Shown: positions 47,949 to 64,000 of the stretch, piece by piece
How positions within the stretch are numbered: the stretch's first letter is position 1
Layout of the letters: each line of letters opens with the position of its first letter
Source of the DNA: Salminus brasiliensis
Taxonomy: Eukaryota; Chordata; Actinopteri; Characiformes; Bryconidae
Length of the DNA stretch: 64,000 nucleotides
NCBI RefSeq assembly: GCF_030463535.1
Contig: NC_132899.1
Span: 16,903,490 to 16,967,489 of the forward strand
Direction: 5' to 3'
Translations under genes and position numbers: made by a program
Notes under the pieces: model-generated
The model's database searches: none
Told to the model about the DNA's origin: nothing
Seen by the model: only the letters and a program-made list of their open reading frames with translations

Positions 47949-49167
47949 TTTTTTTCCTTATCTTAAACAGCTTGTGAAACTATACATCTTCTGGGTTTTA
48001 CGTGCAGTAGTGATAAGGCCTAGGCCAATTATTGCATTGCATTAGCAGAAAACACCAGGCGTAAGCCAATGGACTCTTGTCCATCTTGTATACTAAACAA
48101 AGGGAGCTTTAGGCATTAAAAAAGTCAGATGTCTGTGTCCATCACATCTGTGAGCAATTATGACTTTGTAATTTTCTCTAGAATGGCACACCAATTTAAG
48201 TAGGTTCATACCAAACCACTCTACATGACTTTGTTTACATCTTAACCAATAAATTATACAATAATTGAGAATTTTTCTCTGGAGAATGTAGAGCTCATAC
48301 CAGGAAATGATTTATTAGTACAGGGAAACACATTGAAATCACGGTCCATGATATTAGACTTATTGCAGTTAAGGTTGAAAAATAAGGTTTAGGTAAATTT
48401 CCTAAAGGGCACAACTTTTACAGCACACTACTCCTCTAGGAAGAAAGAAACCCCATGTTTAGTTTATATCTACGACTCTTTTAATCTACCCATGTCCCCC
48501 ACTGAAGGACAAAGGTGGTATTGTCATTGCAGGTCTATTTAGCTCAATGTTACTTAGAGCAGCTCATCTCTTTGAGATAAAAACCCATGAGATTACTGAT
48601 AGAACCCTTGTAATGCTTTCAGTAATTACCCACATCCTTTCTTTCTCCACAGCTGAATAAGAGTGACCTTGATGACACTGTAGCCCTTAAATTCCATGGC
48701 ACGACACCAGAGAGGGTGGGATGCGTTAGATAACTGCTAAAAGTGCACTAGTGCACCTGTTCCTCTGCCTGACTGAAGGTCATTATGTAAGAAAGCAAGA
48801 GTGTGAAAGAAACCAAACTTACTTACTCTCCCTTACCTTGGAAACACCACGTCATTTCTCAGACCTTATAGGTTTGAAATAAACAAGGAAATCTGTAGAT
48901 GATGTTGAATACAAGGCTTCAGTTTAGGCACCCATGTGTTGACTTGATGGCATTTTTCCATGAGAAGAAAGCAGCTATGTAGGAACAGATATGTCGCTGT
49001 TTAAATGCTGAGAAAAATGGTCTTCCCCTGAGACGCTGTTAATTTAAAAGTCAATGTCTGGCAAGCACAGAAAGCTTTTGTGCTTTGGTCCACAATGCTA
49101 TCACCAAATGGCCTCGCCAGACTGGCAGACAGGGGAAGAGAGGGGGGTTACCGGCTGTCTGCAGAAA

Positions 49168-49174
49168 TATAAAA
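49168..49174 (+). promoter_or_regulatory. tectb: TATA box of tectb
   Basis: TATAAAA about 30 bp before a likely start site near 49200. A non-coding first exon would run to the donor CAGCACTG|GTACTG at 49299, then splice to 49559. Confidence 0.5.
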
Positions 49175-49199
49175 CGGCCCCTCTGGCGGAATAGATGAA

Positions 49200-49299
49200 C
49201 TCTACCTGAAACCTGTGCTCAGTCACCAGTAACCAGCCACTTCACGGAGACCATGACCATCTGGTAGATAACCAAGCAAAACTTCACAACCCAGCACTG
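49200..49299 (+). other. tectb: Probable tectb non-coding first exon
   Basis: Lies between the TATA box and a donor at 49300. Its only ATG (in ACCATGACC) meets a stop within a few codons, so it is probably untranslated leader. Confidence 0.4.
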
Positions 49300-49561
49300 G
49301 TACTGTACTCATTTTTTTTCTACTGCATTATTATACGGCATGTGGATTCTATGGCATGTGGTGGTGCTTGTTTGGATAGCTTATGTGTTTTTGTGAATGT
49401 TAATTAAAACGAAAATGATGAATAATACATTTGATAAATAAAACATGTGAATTTGTCTTAAACAGAAGCATCTCCAGTCCAAAAACGACCCGTTGGAATA
49501 TTAAATATTAAATTAATTAAATATTGCTAATCAAAGCATTGTTTTCTCTGCTTTATAGGAC

Positions 49562-52389
<2,828 letters not shown>

Positions 52390-53654
52390 AGGTGATTAGG
52401 TGAATATAAAAAAATGCTTAACATTGAAACACACTTGTTCAGCTTGCATGAACATGCGCACACACACACAAACACACAGAACAGCCATACAAGGGTCTCA
52501 GGGAGTGTAACAAATTCCTCCTAAACACTTGCTGACATCAACAATTTGTCCTTTATTTAGCACCCTTGTACACTTGAATCAGATAAGTGAGACTAGTTAC
52601 ATAGATAAAATGCACTAGTCGGAGGCATGGACTGTCACTGATCTCTCGTTCCAATGGGAAGAAAATACATCCTGCTTTGGTTTGGTTAGAAACACGATGT
52701 TAAGAATTGTTAAGAATTGCGACTTCATTAAAAATACTTCTACATTTTTTGGTTGTCCATTTTTTGCTTATAAAAATTGTTGTAACTGAAACATGAAAAA
52801 TAGAGGTAGGTCTCCAGTTTGGTCTCTAGATGTCAGGAACAGTCAGTGTGTGAACACCAGACATTTTACCCATGGTTTGAGTCTTCTGTGTTCTTCCTCT
52901 GTCTTTACTCTCAGGCTCATTTGTGCTTTGGTTTGGTTTATTAGTCTCTTGCTGAAAGAGTGAAAAAGAAGAATGTATAAAAATGTAAAAAGTAAATATT
53001 GGCTAAACATTGGTAGATGTTTGGGTTTCAGTTCAGCTGTAAGAGGAAACTGCACCTCATGATGTCTTCATTTTCTGCACTATCAATGTCTCCTGTAGGT
53101 ATTTAAAAAAACAAACAAGCTACCCCTCCCCCCGCCACATCCTCTTTATCCCATTTTACCATCCAAATATTTTGTAGTAGAAACCAAAATCTTAAGAGAC
53201 AAAACAGTTATTTCTATCAATATTTTGACTAAAATCACTATTAATAATATGTATAATTAGCATATTTGATTGGTGTTTGATAATTATTCAACAAATATTT
53301 GCATTCATTTTAATCAAGTGCACCAACAACACATCCTATAATAAGCATATGACAATTGAATGGGTTTTACATATTATAAGCAATAAATAACATTATGACC
53401 ACCCTAATTAAATTGTAATTATTGTGAATTATTTTGTTACTGATTTTTTTAACAAAGGTTGAAGCAGATCTAAGGACAATTTCTTTGCCCTCATGGTGGA
53501 CAGGTTTTTTACTAAATATAAAAAGGAAAATGTTCTGCTCGCAATCAACACAGGAAAGTCTTTTATATGGAGAGAAATGCTTCATATGGAATTTTAGTGC
53601 CATTGTATTCAGAAGCAGGGCGTTTTTGACCTCAAAACAGTAAAAGGTTTAAGG
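52390..53654. other. Convergent 3' region of tectb and gucy2g
   Basis: Only about 1.3 kb separates the stop codons of the two tail-to-tail genes, so it must hold both 3' UTRs. Minus-strand AATAAA near 52552 and 52945 are possible gucy2g signals. No other gene seen. Confidence 0.5.
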
Positions 53655-56600
53655 TCACATCCAGTTCTGTCCAGACTTTGGAAGCTTCTCCTTTCCAACT
53701 AAAGTCTTGCTCTGAATTTGCTGAACTGAATGGGAATCACCCAGTCCTGAGCATGTCAGCACATACAAGAAATTGCTGAAGGATAAGCATATCTTTACCT
53801 CTGCTGCCAGCTCTGGACATGATCCTGTATCGTACTGCTGCGTAGAAGGAAACTTCAAACCTACTTTACCGCTCAACCAGAACGTCTTCTGAAGCCCTTT
53901 TCCCTTGTGAAAACATTAACAAAGAGCAAAATTCAGAGACACATCAAAAACAATAAGACTTCAAATAACTCATCAGAAAAACACCCAATAATGAAGCATA
54001 TACCTTCAACTCAACCTCCCCCCTCTCTTCAAGTTCATAAGAGCCGATCTTCAAGAGAATATCTGCGGTGCTCTGAGAGATGTGAATTCTCAGTGCTGCA
54101 CGCAGATCAGACTTCATCATTAAACAAATATAGCTCATATGCGCTTGATTTATACAGGTGCACAGTGAATTTTAGCACAATCTACAGCACCAGCTGAAAT
54201 AAAGATCTGAATGAAGTGCTTACGCAAACTGTTGCTTTCCATCCTGGAGGCAGTGTTCACTGTGTCTCCAAACAAGCAGTAGCGGGGCATTGTAGTGCCC
54301 ACCACACCTGCAACAACTGGACCTGTTGATAGGGATAGACAATGTGGACACACAGAGAAAACTAAGGACAGACAGTGAAAGTAAAATTATTCATTTAAAG
54401 TGATGGTTTGGGAAATCAAATCTACCCAATGCCTTCCTTTTTGAGACTAGAGTGTGATTATTCAAGGCTGACTGGTGGCTAAGCTTCCATTACTTGTTAG
54501 TCTCATAGTTCTACAACTACAGAAGACACTAGAATGTCTTGGCTGGCTACATTTGGGGTAAAGGGGAAATTGTGCACGTCTGTAGCACACCTATTGGTTT
54601 AAGAAGTGTGATCATGATACCTGAGTTGATCCCAATTCGTAGTGCCAGCTTCTCATTGGGCAGGTGTCTGATTCTAAATCGTTTAATAGCACTGAGGAAA
54701 TGAAGTGCCATAATGGAGATGTCTTCTGCATGTCTGGTGCCGTTGGCTAAAGGTAGCCCACTTGCAACCATATATGCGTCTCCTATAGTTTCAACCTGAG
54801 ACAATAAACAATTCCCACATTAAAACCATGGGTTTTATATACTCATTATAATATAACTAACTACATTTTAAATGCAAACATTTTAGATTTAGCCATTCAA
54901 ACACTTTCCTGTAACACATTTTAAGTGTGTCAACATGTAGCTGAGTTGTTCTACTTGAGAACCAAAAGACTAACATTAAAAACATCCTGTGTGTTTTGCA
55001 TTAAACAACTGCCAGTAGAGTCTGCAGTAGTGTAGATGCCTGCATTTACTTCATGCTGCAAATTGACATCAATCTTTTAACAATCCTTATCCTTATTATT
55101 ATGGGAATATTATACATTTGTATAGCTGTTAAGTAAACCATGTATATACCTTATATACATCATAGAGTTTAATGATCTCATCAAACAGGCTGTAGAGATC
55201 ATTAAGGACTGTCACCACCTCCAGGGCTGAGCTGATTGCACACATGCTGGTGAAGCCCACAATGTCAGAGAAAAAGATAGTGACTAAATCGTAACTCCTG
55301 GGCTCCACTGACTTCCCTGCCATTAGCTGGTCTGCTATGTATCTGTTTGGAATAACAGATTTAGACATAATTGTAGCAATCTATTTAAAAAGAAAAAAGT
55401 TCAAACTTTAATATGGTAGCTAATCTCTCTCGTGTTCTCTGTTACCTGGGCAGCATACTAGACAGAAGCTTATCTGCCCTGGTCTTTTCTATTGTGAGTT
55501 GGGTGGTCCGCTCCTCCACTACTTCTTCAAGGTGATTGGCATATTTCTCAAGCTTGTTCACCATGTTGTCCAAGATGTTAGCATGGCTAAAAACAGATAA
55601 AAACAAACAAAAAATCTATAATGTAGCAAGTAATTATTTTATAATGGGGCACAGTCTCATGGGGGTAACATGTAACATGGATAGTTTATGTGGCAAAAAA
55701 GGTTCACATACTCCCAAGTATTCCCAAAGCAAGGTAATCTGCCAGGTTTAACAGTAATCAGATTAAACAAAATTCATCCGGAGGAATTTTTGTAGCTGAA
55801 ATGTGCACGAAGACTATGCAAGAGTGAGCTACAGTGGACAGGACAGGACAAAGAGTGGTGTAACCTTCACCAGACTGGGTTAATGCTGTAATTCAAGCAA
55901 AGGGATATGTAACCACATGAAAAATGACATGGAATAAAATCTTGTTAAATTTAACTTTGGAGATATGAGGTCACAAAATACGCACTGTCTTGAGAATCAG
56001 AGTAGAATGGGTGAGCAACATATGCCATGTTTGTTGCTTTGAGGAGGTACCTGTCAGGGCTGATGCTTTGTAGGCCTCTCCTGATGGAGCTAAAAGGGGG
56101 TCTCTGGTCTGGGTTCTCACTCCAGCAAGCAGTCAGCAGGCTTATTAGACCATCATCGCACATCTGAGCACACAGAGTTGGTCTCAGAGGCTCGCCTGCA
56201 AAAGGGGTCCTCAGCTGCTTGATGATTTCTGAATATCATATGAAATGGACATCAAGTCAGTTCAGTTCATTATTGTTTTTTTTTTTTTTTTTTGGTTTTG
56301 CAATAAATCCAGTTTACATTACATATTACATACACACTTTACAGACACATAATAGTTTACACGTGTGTTCGATTTACATTTCGTGACAGATTTGATGTCT
56401 GACTTATTTTTTGCTTTAAAATACAAACAGAAATACCAAATGTAATATGGATCAAAAGTTCATTGTATGTATAATCTGACATGGTCAAAACTGCACTTGT
56501 AAAAAAAAAAAGACAGACAGAAATCCATTTTCACCTTTTGGTTCTAGCTGTATATCATGGTAGGGACCAGTCTCTGAACTGTAGATCAGCTCTCGCATAA

Positions 56601-59600
56601 TTATAGCAAAACTGAACACATCTCCTTTTTGAGTTCCATTGAACGGAAGATGCACTTCTCTTAGAAGTTCTGGAGCAATCCAGTACATCTCTGCAAAGTG
56701 CGATAAACATTAAAGGCATACATTTATATTAATAGCATTTGAATCATGTCACACAGGTGGGCAAATGTAGCATTAGCATTATACGTAGAGTCATCCATAT
56801 CAACAACTCACAAAGAAAATGTATTGATCCTTTTCTGAAAGGAAGTTACTAGAACATACAAACCTTCATACTTGGGGTTCTCAAGTGGGACTAGTTTGTG
56901 TTGGGCACCATGTTTGAACTCCCAGAGGCCGAAGCCTGACAGTTTGACCTGCAGCCGACTGTCCACTAGACATGTGCTTGGCTTCAGATTGCCATGAGAT
57001 TTCAGACTGCTCCTGTGTATGTACTCCATGCCCTGAGGAGAGGACATAGCAGCAAGAAGTGAGGTAGCTGTGGACCATCATTTCCAAGATCGTAGATTTT
57101 AATGCTAGTCAGTGTAATGAAAGTTTTGGAGTATTTCTTCTGGTCTATTCATCATGAAATTTTTACACAATGTAAAGAGCATATGGATTCAAAATGATTT
57201 AAAAGATGCCAATCTTATATATAATCTTTAGTGGTGTAGCGGATCATGGTTTGAAACAATCAGATGGTTGGGATTGTTTTACGGATCAGCAAAAATTGTG
57301 AGACCCTTATTTTCTGTTTGAAAGTATTTCTTTACTTTCATTACATTCATTACATTTTCATTAAAAGTTAATAGTGTAGTCTGTCGTTCTGAGGTTGACT
57401 TCTCCTTTTTTACACTCTGCCAGTGTCCATATGAGATCTGTATCTGCAGCTCTGCATCCAGATTGAGGGAATAATTACTGTAAAAAGTAACAGCAGCAGT
57501 AAAACTGATTTAAACAGTGTTATGGTTAAATTTTGCAGATGAGTCCGCAGGTTAGGTGCATTCTGAATCATGGGCAGAATGGAAAAGGGACAGATATCAT
57601 TAAAGACTCTAACAACGTTTTCAAAGAATGGTTCTTAAACAATCATTACTGTGTTATGTGATTACTATACATGTGTGTAATATGTGATCTGTGTGCGTGA
57701 AGAATCTTTTTACTAACATTCAGAGCAATTCTTTTAGAGAGTGCATTTAAACATAGTCTCCTCAGATTTACTCACACTGACGATGTCATAGGCAAATGAC
57801 AGTTTAAACATCCAATCCAGCTCAATTTCACTGTTCCTCAGAACATCCTGACATTAACAAAGCAAAAAGAGAGACATCATGAATTCACACATATTAAAAG
57901 CATGCTGAGGTCCTGCTAAAGGGAAATTAAGCTTACCTTTAAGCTTCCTTTCTTGCAGTACTGAATGACAATGCAGACATTAGGGGGTTCATTACACACT
58001 CCAAAAAACTGCACCAAGTTCTCGTGTTTCAGCTCCTTCATCTGAAAGTATATTGCACACCCAAAGTTATTAACAATATAGCTGTGAAGCCTTTTCATAT
58101 AATGGACCATTTCTAAATAAGACACCACCAGCATCTTTATAGTTCTTCATTTGTCTTTACCATATTCAACTCAGCAATGATGGAAGATTTCTTGAGGTCA
58201 CGAGGAAGCTGATTCTTCAGGTATTTGATACCTATGTGGTTTCCCTTAGACATGATCGAACTGAAAAGGTTAGCTTAGGACTTGTAAATGTGGTGAAAAT
58301 GTCAATGTAAAAATTTTTATCTGTGACCTCATTAACCTGTGAAGTAGTCTCTTTGACCTTTTGTACCTGGAGCAGACCGATTGTTGTGTAGATGTTTTCC
58401 TTTCCGTTTGTGTCCTTTAGACCATAACTGTTAAAGGAGAGGATGGTCTGAGAGCCACCGCTTCCACTTTTGCTAGGAGTTGTACTTACTGACAGTGCCT
58501 GCATGCCCTGTAAAAACACATAATGATGATGTGAATTACATTGGATTTGGTTTACATTGGATTGGGCTGTGTATTGCTGTACTGACCACAGAATACACAG
58601 AAAGCTGTGTTAACATAGTTATTGTGTTCCAGATGGTCCCAAACTCAGTCTTGAAAATCACACACTCCTTGTGTGCTGGGTCAGGTGTGTGAGACTAGGG
58701 AAATGACAAAAAATGTGCAGAGCATGGAATCCCCAGGAGTGGATTTGGGAAGCCATGATATAATTAGCAAGGCCACAGTCTATTGGATGATCTTATGGAT
58801 GAATCTTATAGACTATAGATATTTGGCCTTAGAAAGGGCTTATTGTTGACAGGGTAATGAAGGTTTGATGCCATCCTCCCAGCTGAAAAAAGAATAATAT
58901 TGTTATGTGATGTCACTTCACATTTCAGTTATGAGAATTGTTTCCATCCAGATCTCAGATTTACTATATACACTAAACGTCCTTGGATGTATCAGGAATG
59001 CTGAATCAAGAAAACATTTCTAGTCCTAAAAAAGAAAGTAAACTTACAGAGCATATCAAACTACTGCAGTGCCAAAGATCTTAAACGTTCAATCACTGGT
59101 ACTAGCATATTTCTAGTACATGGTATTACTCAAAGTAGCAAAACCTTTAATGTGCTCACACTATTCCCGTATGATTTAATAAAATAAAAACAAAAAATCT
59201 TCAATCAATTAAATCAATTAAATTGTTTCACTCCTAGTGTCAGTGTGTGTGTTTGTGTGTATGAGTTTGGGCTACATTGCCAACCTTAGGCTCCTTAATG
59301 ATAGTGATATCATTGTAGTCAATGAGCCACCAGTTGTTGTCATCTAGTCTGGTCTGCAGGCGGATCTTCTGCACAGTCAGCAGTGTAATGAATGCCAGTG
59401 CTGCTACTCCAAGCAGAGGCACAACCACCAGTAGAACAATCATATATACGTCTGAATCATGTATTCAACAGGAAGGAAACACAGTGAGTAAAATGATTTA
59501 GAGTTGCCTGCAAAAGTGCATTACTAATGTAAAGCATACACAAGTCAGCCATAACATTACCACAGGTGAAGTGAATAACACTGATTCATCTACAGTGACC

Positions 59601-62600
59601 TCTGTCAAGGGGTGGGATAGATGATGCAGTTCTTGAAGGTGATGTGTTAAAAAAAAACAGGAAAAATGGGTAAGCATAAGAATCTGAGCCACTTTGACAA
59701 GAGTCAAATTGTAATTTCTAGATGACTGGATTAGAACATCTCCAAAATATCAGGCAGGTCTTGTTGGGTATGCTGTGGTCAGCACCTACCAAAAGTGATT
59801 TAAGAAACAACAACCAGTGAACCAGCAACAGGGTCATGTGCACCTAAGCTTAATGCAATCCTTGGGGGCCCAGCTAACAACTAATGTCTTGATACCAGAC
59901 ACCACAAGACCCTTTAGAGGGCTTGTGGAGTCCATGCCTCGAATGTTTAGATCTGTTGTGACGGTGGGGACCTATTCAAGATTAGGCAGGTGGTGTTAAT
60001 GTCATGGCTGATTGGTGTAGAACACAGTAGCATAGAATACAATTGTTTACCATTGTTTAGCCATTCACAGAGTTCATTGTCAAAACCACACTCTGGGTTA
60101 TCTGTTGGTATTGTCCCTGTTGGCCAGATCACACTTGAAAAATTTGGTGTTAGTCTGCAAATAAACAGGCAAAAATAAAAGCATTTGATAAACATTTGTT
60201 AAAATAAACATTTATACATATATTTAACAGGACTGAATATAAATCAGAAAACATGGGCTGTGCTTACTTGAGTATTTTTGTGTGACTGTCAAAATTTAGA
60301 ACAGGTACAAACTTCATGTCATTGTCACTCATTTGCAAATCGTAGACAGAATAATCTGTATTTCTGTCTCCATATTCATCAAAGTGTACTAGACCCGAGG
60401 CTCCTGTGCAGAAATATTTCATTCATTTTAGCTTCTTAGTTTAAGTATCAGTGTACAAAAATGGTATATGAAGATGTGTTCAGTTTTTATTCATTATTTC
60501 CTAAAACTAACTAATAACTGTTCTGACAGCGATTAAAGCCTCACAGCATTCTGAACAGAAAAAAAAAAAAAAAACGTAACTGAAGGGAAACTGACTCTTA
60601 ATGCCAAAAGAATGTAATGCAAACATGCATTCATGGATTGTGTTAGCTTGGACATGGAATAAAAATTACCATAGAACCTGATGCTGTTTTTATCTCTGAG
60701 GCTCTGGAGGACCTCTCTTCCATTACGAGGATTCTTTCCATCTTTCAGAACCGCCTTTAGACCCATGGCATAGAGCAGGACGGCATCATGAAGATAGCTA
60801 GAGTAAGGGCTTACCTATAACATCAGTTAAAGACACGTGAACATTATCTGGTTTGAGAACAGTGCATTCAAGAGACATTAAGATATGTAGCCAGCACAGG
60901 TTCTCACCTCTCTCTCTGAAGAAAGATTGCTGTAAAAAGGAGCCCCTTTTAACTTCTCATAAACACGTTCAAAGAAATCATAGTAATCGTATCCTTCATA
61001 AGACTTCTCAGCAATGACGAATACCATATCAAAGGCTTTCAGTGCTGTTTGTCTGTTGTCACTGATGGCACGTTTCCACAGGTTATCCTAATTGAGGAGA
61101 GAGAAAAAAGAAGCCAATATGTAGAACTGAATTCAGTGTTTCAGTGACATTTAGTACATTTAGTGTTTGACCTACTAAAGAACCCAGTTCAGCCCATAAA
61201 GTGGAACATGTTCACAGCCCATTTTTTGTTTTGATAAATGTAGTGCTGGTTAACAGTTTATCATTTTCAAAGCTCCAACTGTGGTTTTAAATTAGATTAG
61301 AAGAAGATAGTGGATAGACTTAAGCGTGGATTTTTTAATGAATCTCAATCACATAAGTGATACTCTGTCTTATGTGAGCTGTGTACATCTCTCAGTTGTG
61401 TGCATCTCTCAAAAAGCAGATGTAAGGTAAGTCTCTATTTCACCTATTATAAAACATGTCTTCTAGGTTTTATTGAAAGGACAAATATGGAAAATGGAAA
61501 GATGGTTATTTTAAATTACTGCACAAATAGAGATTTACCTCATTTCACTTTCTCGCAGCTTACTCACCACATTGCCACTGACCTCAAACTGCTGTACCAG
61601 GAGAAAAACATACTCTCCTTTCATCAGTCCCTGTCGCTCAGCCTCCATCACCAGCTTAGTGGAGTCCTCAGCATTACTTAACACTATGATCACTGGGGAA
61701 GAGAGAGACACAGAGGCATTTAATTATACAAGCGTTTCAGTCCCTCATTGGTAATATGATACTTACGAATAAATTACATGGCTTAACAGACTCAATTAGC
61801 ACTAAAACATTACATATGTGGTTTGATTTAGTTCAACGATAAAAGTAGATCATAGAGAGTTGGTTTGCCTATGACGAGAGATTTAAACCAGGCTTGACAG
61901 GCCACAGTTTCCATGATTTCAAAATGAATTTTAGGTTGGGAAATACAGATTTATTTAGATTAAATTTACATTAAGTAACTACAAATATTACTACTTAGCA
62001 TACAAATTGCTAAGCCTCTAAATACAATCCTAGATACAGTTGAGAATACGTACAGTGGAACAGATTTCAGGGTGACTGTAACTCTTCCCCCACTATGTAC
62101 ATTAAAGAAAAGGGGGAGAAGGAGCTTAGACTCAATAGCACAGAGGAAGAATAAGTACAATGTGCACAAAACAACACACTACCAGTAACTCAAGAATTTG
62201 GATGGAAAAATCTGACCTGGTATTTTATAACACCTGAAAAAAGGAGGATGTGTGTAAGTAAGATGGCCAACCATACTCACATCTTTTGGGAATGTCGTTT
62301 TGGGTGAATATACATTATGTATCAAATATATTCTGGGGAACTCAGAGAAAAGTTATGTTTTAAAATAAAAGATACTTAATTATTATTAGATGTAAAAAAA
62401 GTAATGCTTTCAAATGCATGGAACTATACTTAACTATACTTAACAAGTGTTAAGTGTATATAAAAGTGTATATTTTTGTATTCCAAGTAAATGCACAAGT
62501 GTACACTTTCAATAATGCTATAGTAAAGTGCAAGCCTTCCAAATGAATACAAATTCAATTACTCATGTATTTTCCAGCTCTGGAAGTTTGTAATATAGAC

Positions 62601-63789
62601 AGGCAGACAGTATAAGCTGCACAATAAACATCATTTCAAAGGTGCAGTAAGTTACCATTTGACCCTAGACACAATGGGACACCTTTTCTTTAGGCCACTG
62701 ATATTGTAGCAGTTGTGTAAAATCTCTGAATCATTCACACAAAAGAAATCTTCACGAACAATTGACCACATCATAAGGGCACAAGAGCATTATACGTATT
62801 GTGATCACTCAGATTTGAGCTACTAGAGAGCAAACTCCACCATATTGGCTGAGGCCCAAAACTGTTCATGTGGTTTCAAGTGTATGAAGTGCTCTGAGTG
62901 GTTTAGTGCACCTACCTCTAGCAACCTTGGAGATATGCTGAATGTTCCTGTGCGTGAGCTGAGGGTCACTGGGGTCAAACTTGATGCTGGCTGTCACTGT
63001 TACCTTGGCTTGGAGTTGCTGTTCTACAGATTTCCAAAGAGCATCCACTTTGTCCCATGTGTTGGAGTCTGAACCTCCTCCGATTACACCAACATGCTGC
63101 CACCCAAAGAACTCCAGCGTCTTAAGCAAGATTTCTCCTACTCTCTTAAGTGGGGGCACTATTTTAACATAAGTATCATAAACAAGAGCATTATCCATTT
63201 TGGGTGTCTGTCCCACAAAACCAAACATGGGGATGTTCCACGTGGATGCGATCAGACCAGTGACCTAGGGCATATGAATATTACATGTAACAGATGACTG
63301 AACTCTCAAGAATCTTAAAGGAATGGCTCAAAGAAAGAAATCTTATTTACACAATTGTCACTTCAAATGCAGATGTGAAAATTGTATAATTTTTCTTGTC
63401 GAATCACCTCAGAATAAGGCACTTACCTCTGCCTCCTCAGGACAAGGTGGACCAAAGAGTGCTGATATATTTTCCTGCCACATTTGATCAATGAACGCTC
63501 CAAGCGAAACCTTGGCGTTACAGTCTGTGTCCACATACACAAAGTCAAGAGTATAATTTTCAAGGAACGATGGATCCGAGTTGATTTTGTCTATAGCTAT
63601 CTGGACGGCAGATCCAAGTTTCTGCACACTGAATGGATATGAAGCATTTCGAGGAGCCTGGAATCCTACCAGCAACCTGTTTGAGTTTGTTTGGCTGCAA
63701 GCAAAATTGGTAAGAGTGGTAAATGAAAGAAATATCAACGCCCACCATCTTGTGTGCTCAGAGGCTCTGCAGTCTGATGTACCTTTCAT
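53655..63789 (-). CDS. gucy2g: Receptor-type guanylate cyclase, GC-G
   Basis: Single-pass receptor making cGMP from GTP. Exons: 63427-63789, 62916-63264, 61568-61692, 60908-61087, 60670-60814, 60268-60403, 60051-60154, 59285-59451, 58367-58507, 58161-58244, 57937-58041, 57776-57847, 56864-57032, 56535-56690, 56051-56228, 55446-55586, 55150-55342, 54621-54795, 54224-54322, 54004-54095, 53655-53903; 3,423 nt, about 1,140 aa (mouse 1,100). Signal ([18 protein letters not shown]), periplasmic-binding-like ectodomain, TM about 471-493, kinase-homology domain from QGNHIGIK (570) with HGN for HRD (670-672) and GFG for DFG (690-692), coiled-coil hinge ([17 protein letters not shown]), cyclase domain: Asp in FSDIVGFT (898), VETIGDAY (Glu938, Asp942), [15 protein letters not shown] (Cys1010, Arg1021). 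All nucleotide- and metal-binding residues kept. The frame is also open upstream to a Met at 63924; the Met at 63789 has better context. Symbol rests on being next to tectb and gpam. Confidence 0.9.
59537..60019. mobile_element. Non-autonomous DNA element in a gucy2g intron
   Basis: Ends AAGTCAGCCATAACATTACC and, inverted, CAATCAGCCATGACATTAAC, about 30 bp imperfect inverted repeats; length about 483 bp; no ORF of note. Same family as 7615-8058. Its right end is about 31 bp from the donor of exon 60051-60154. Confidence 0.75.
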
Positions 63790-64000
63790 CCTATCTGTGC
63801 AACTCCCACTTAGATCACTCGTGAAAAATATCCAGGGAGATTTAAATGTCTGCGTGGATGACGTAGTGCCGTTTTTCTCTTCCTCTGGGAAATTAATTTT
63901 AATCACGCTTCTAGCTGTTAGCACTTACTGAACCTGTAAATTGCCAAATTTTGTTGTAGTCAGCAGACAGACATGTCTTTTCACAATTCAAAGAGAGCCT
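63790..64000 (-). other. gucy2g: gucy2g 5' flank or 5' UTR, cut by window edge
   Basis: The reading frame stays open to an ATG at 63924, adding 45 residues without signal-peptide character. No TATA box seen before the edge. Confidence 0.35.

Larger units (their letters stand above)
45082..49160. other. Spacer between the small candidate gene and tectb
   Basis: No exon that I can support. Holds a LINE-like 3' end (45815-45885), a deleted DNA element (47811-47948) and a GC-richer patch at 46100-46800 with several short open frames but no recognisable domain. Confidence 0.4.

Noticed and set aside
58232-58519. Read-through of gucy2g exon 58367-58507 to a nearby acceptor CAG at 58261
   Set aside because: That acceptor gives a stop in phase; the AAG at 58245-58247 gives QGNHIGIK, which matches the kinase-homology start of receptor cyclases.

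Overview
This is vertebrate nuclear DNA, almost certainly from a teleost fish. Genes are split into many short GT-AG exons, coding density is low, CA/TG microsatellites are frequent, and the interspersed repeats are of fish type (Tc1-like elements, short inverted-repeat DNA elements, a tRNA-derived SINE). No prokaryotic, CRISPR or viral system is visible.

Layout. (1) About 1-1,001, minus strand: the 5' end of an unrecognised gene with a signal-peptide exon and a cysteine-rich exon; it runs off the left edge. (2) 8.4-14.95 kb, minus: a FERM-domain gene of the FRMD1/FRMD6 (willin) type, twelve exons with consistent phases. (3) 18.87-35.34 kb, minus: gpam, mitochondrial glycerol-3-phosphate acyltransferase, 20 coding exons joining to 2,457 nt (818 aa), with a probable non-coding first exon near 41.1-41.3 kb. 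(4) 43.2-45.1 kb, minus: a small candidate gene I cannot name. (5) 49.56-52.39 kb, plus: tectb (beta-tectorin), ten coding exons, 1,011 nt (336 aa). (6) 53.66-63.79 kb, minus: gucy2g-type receptor guanylate cyclase, 21 coding exons, 3,423 nt (about 1,140 aa).

The order gpam - tectb - gucy2g matches mammals (human GPAM - TECTB - GUCY2GP, where the cyclase is a pseudogene). gpam and tectb are head to head about 8 kb apart; tectb and gucy2g converge tail to tail within about 1.3 kb. The genes are not functionally linked: lipid synthesis, inner-ear matrix and cGMP signalling share only ancient synteny.

The most unusual signals are in the introns. A gpam exon sits between two complementary dinucleotide arrays. 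A SINE ends inside the acceptor region of an frmd exon, and two short DNA elements end within 20-32 bp of splice donors. A Tc1-like element with perfect 29-bp ends has a transposase with a nonsense codon and its third catalytic acidic residue changed to lysine. Exon coordinates were placed by eye from splice consensus, phase and remembered family sequences; expect errors of a few bases at weak sites.
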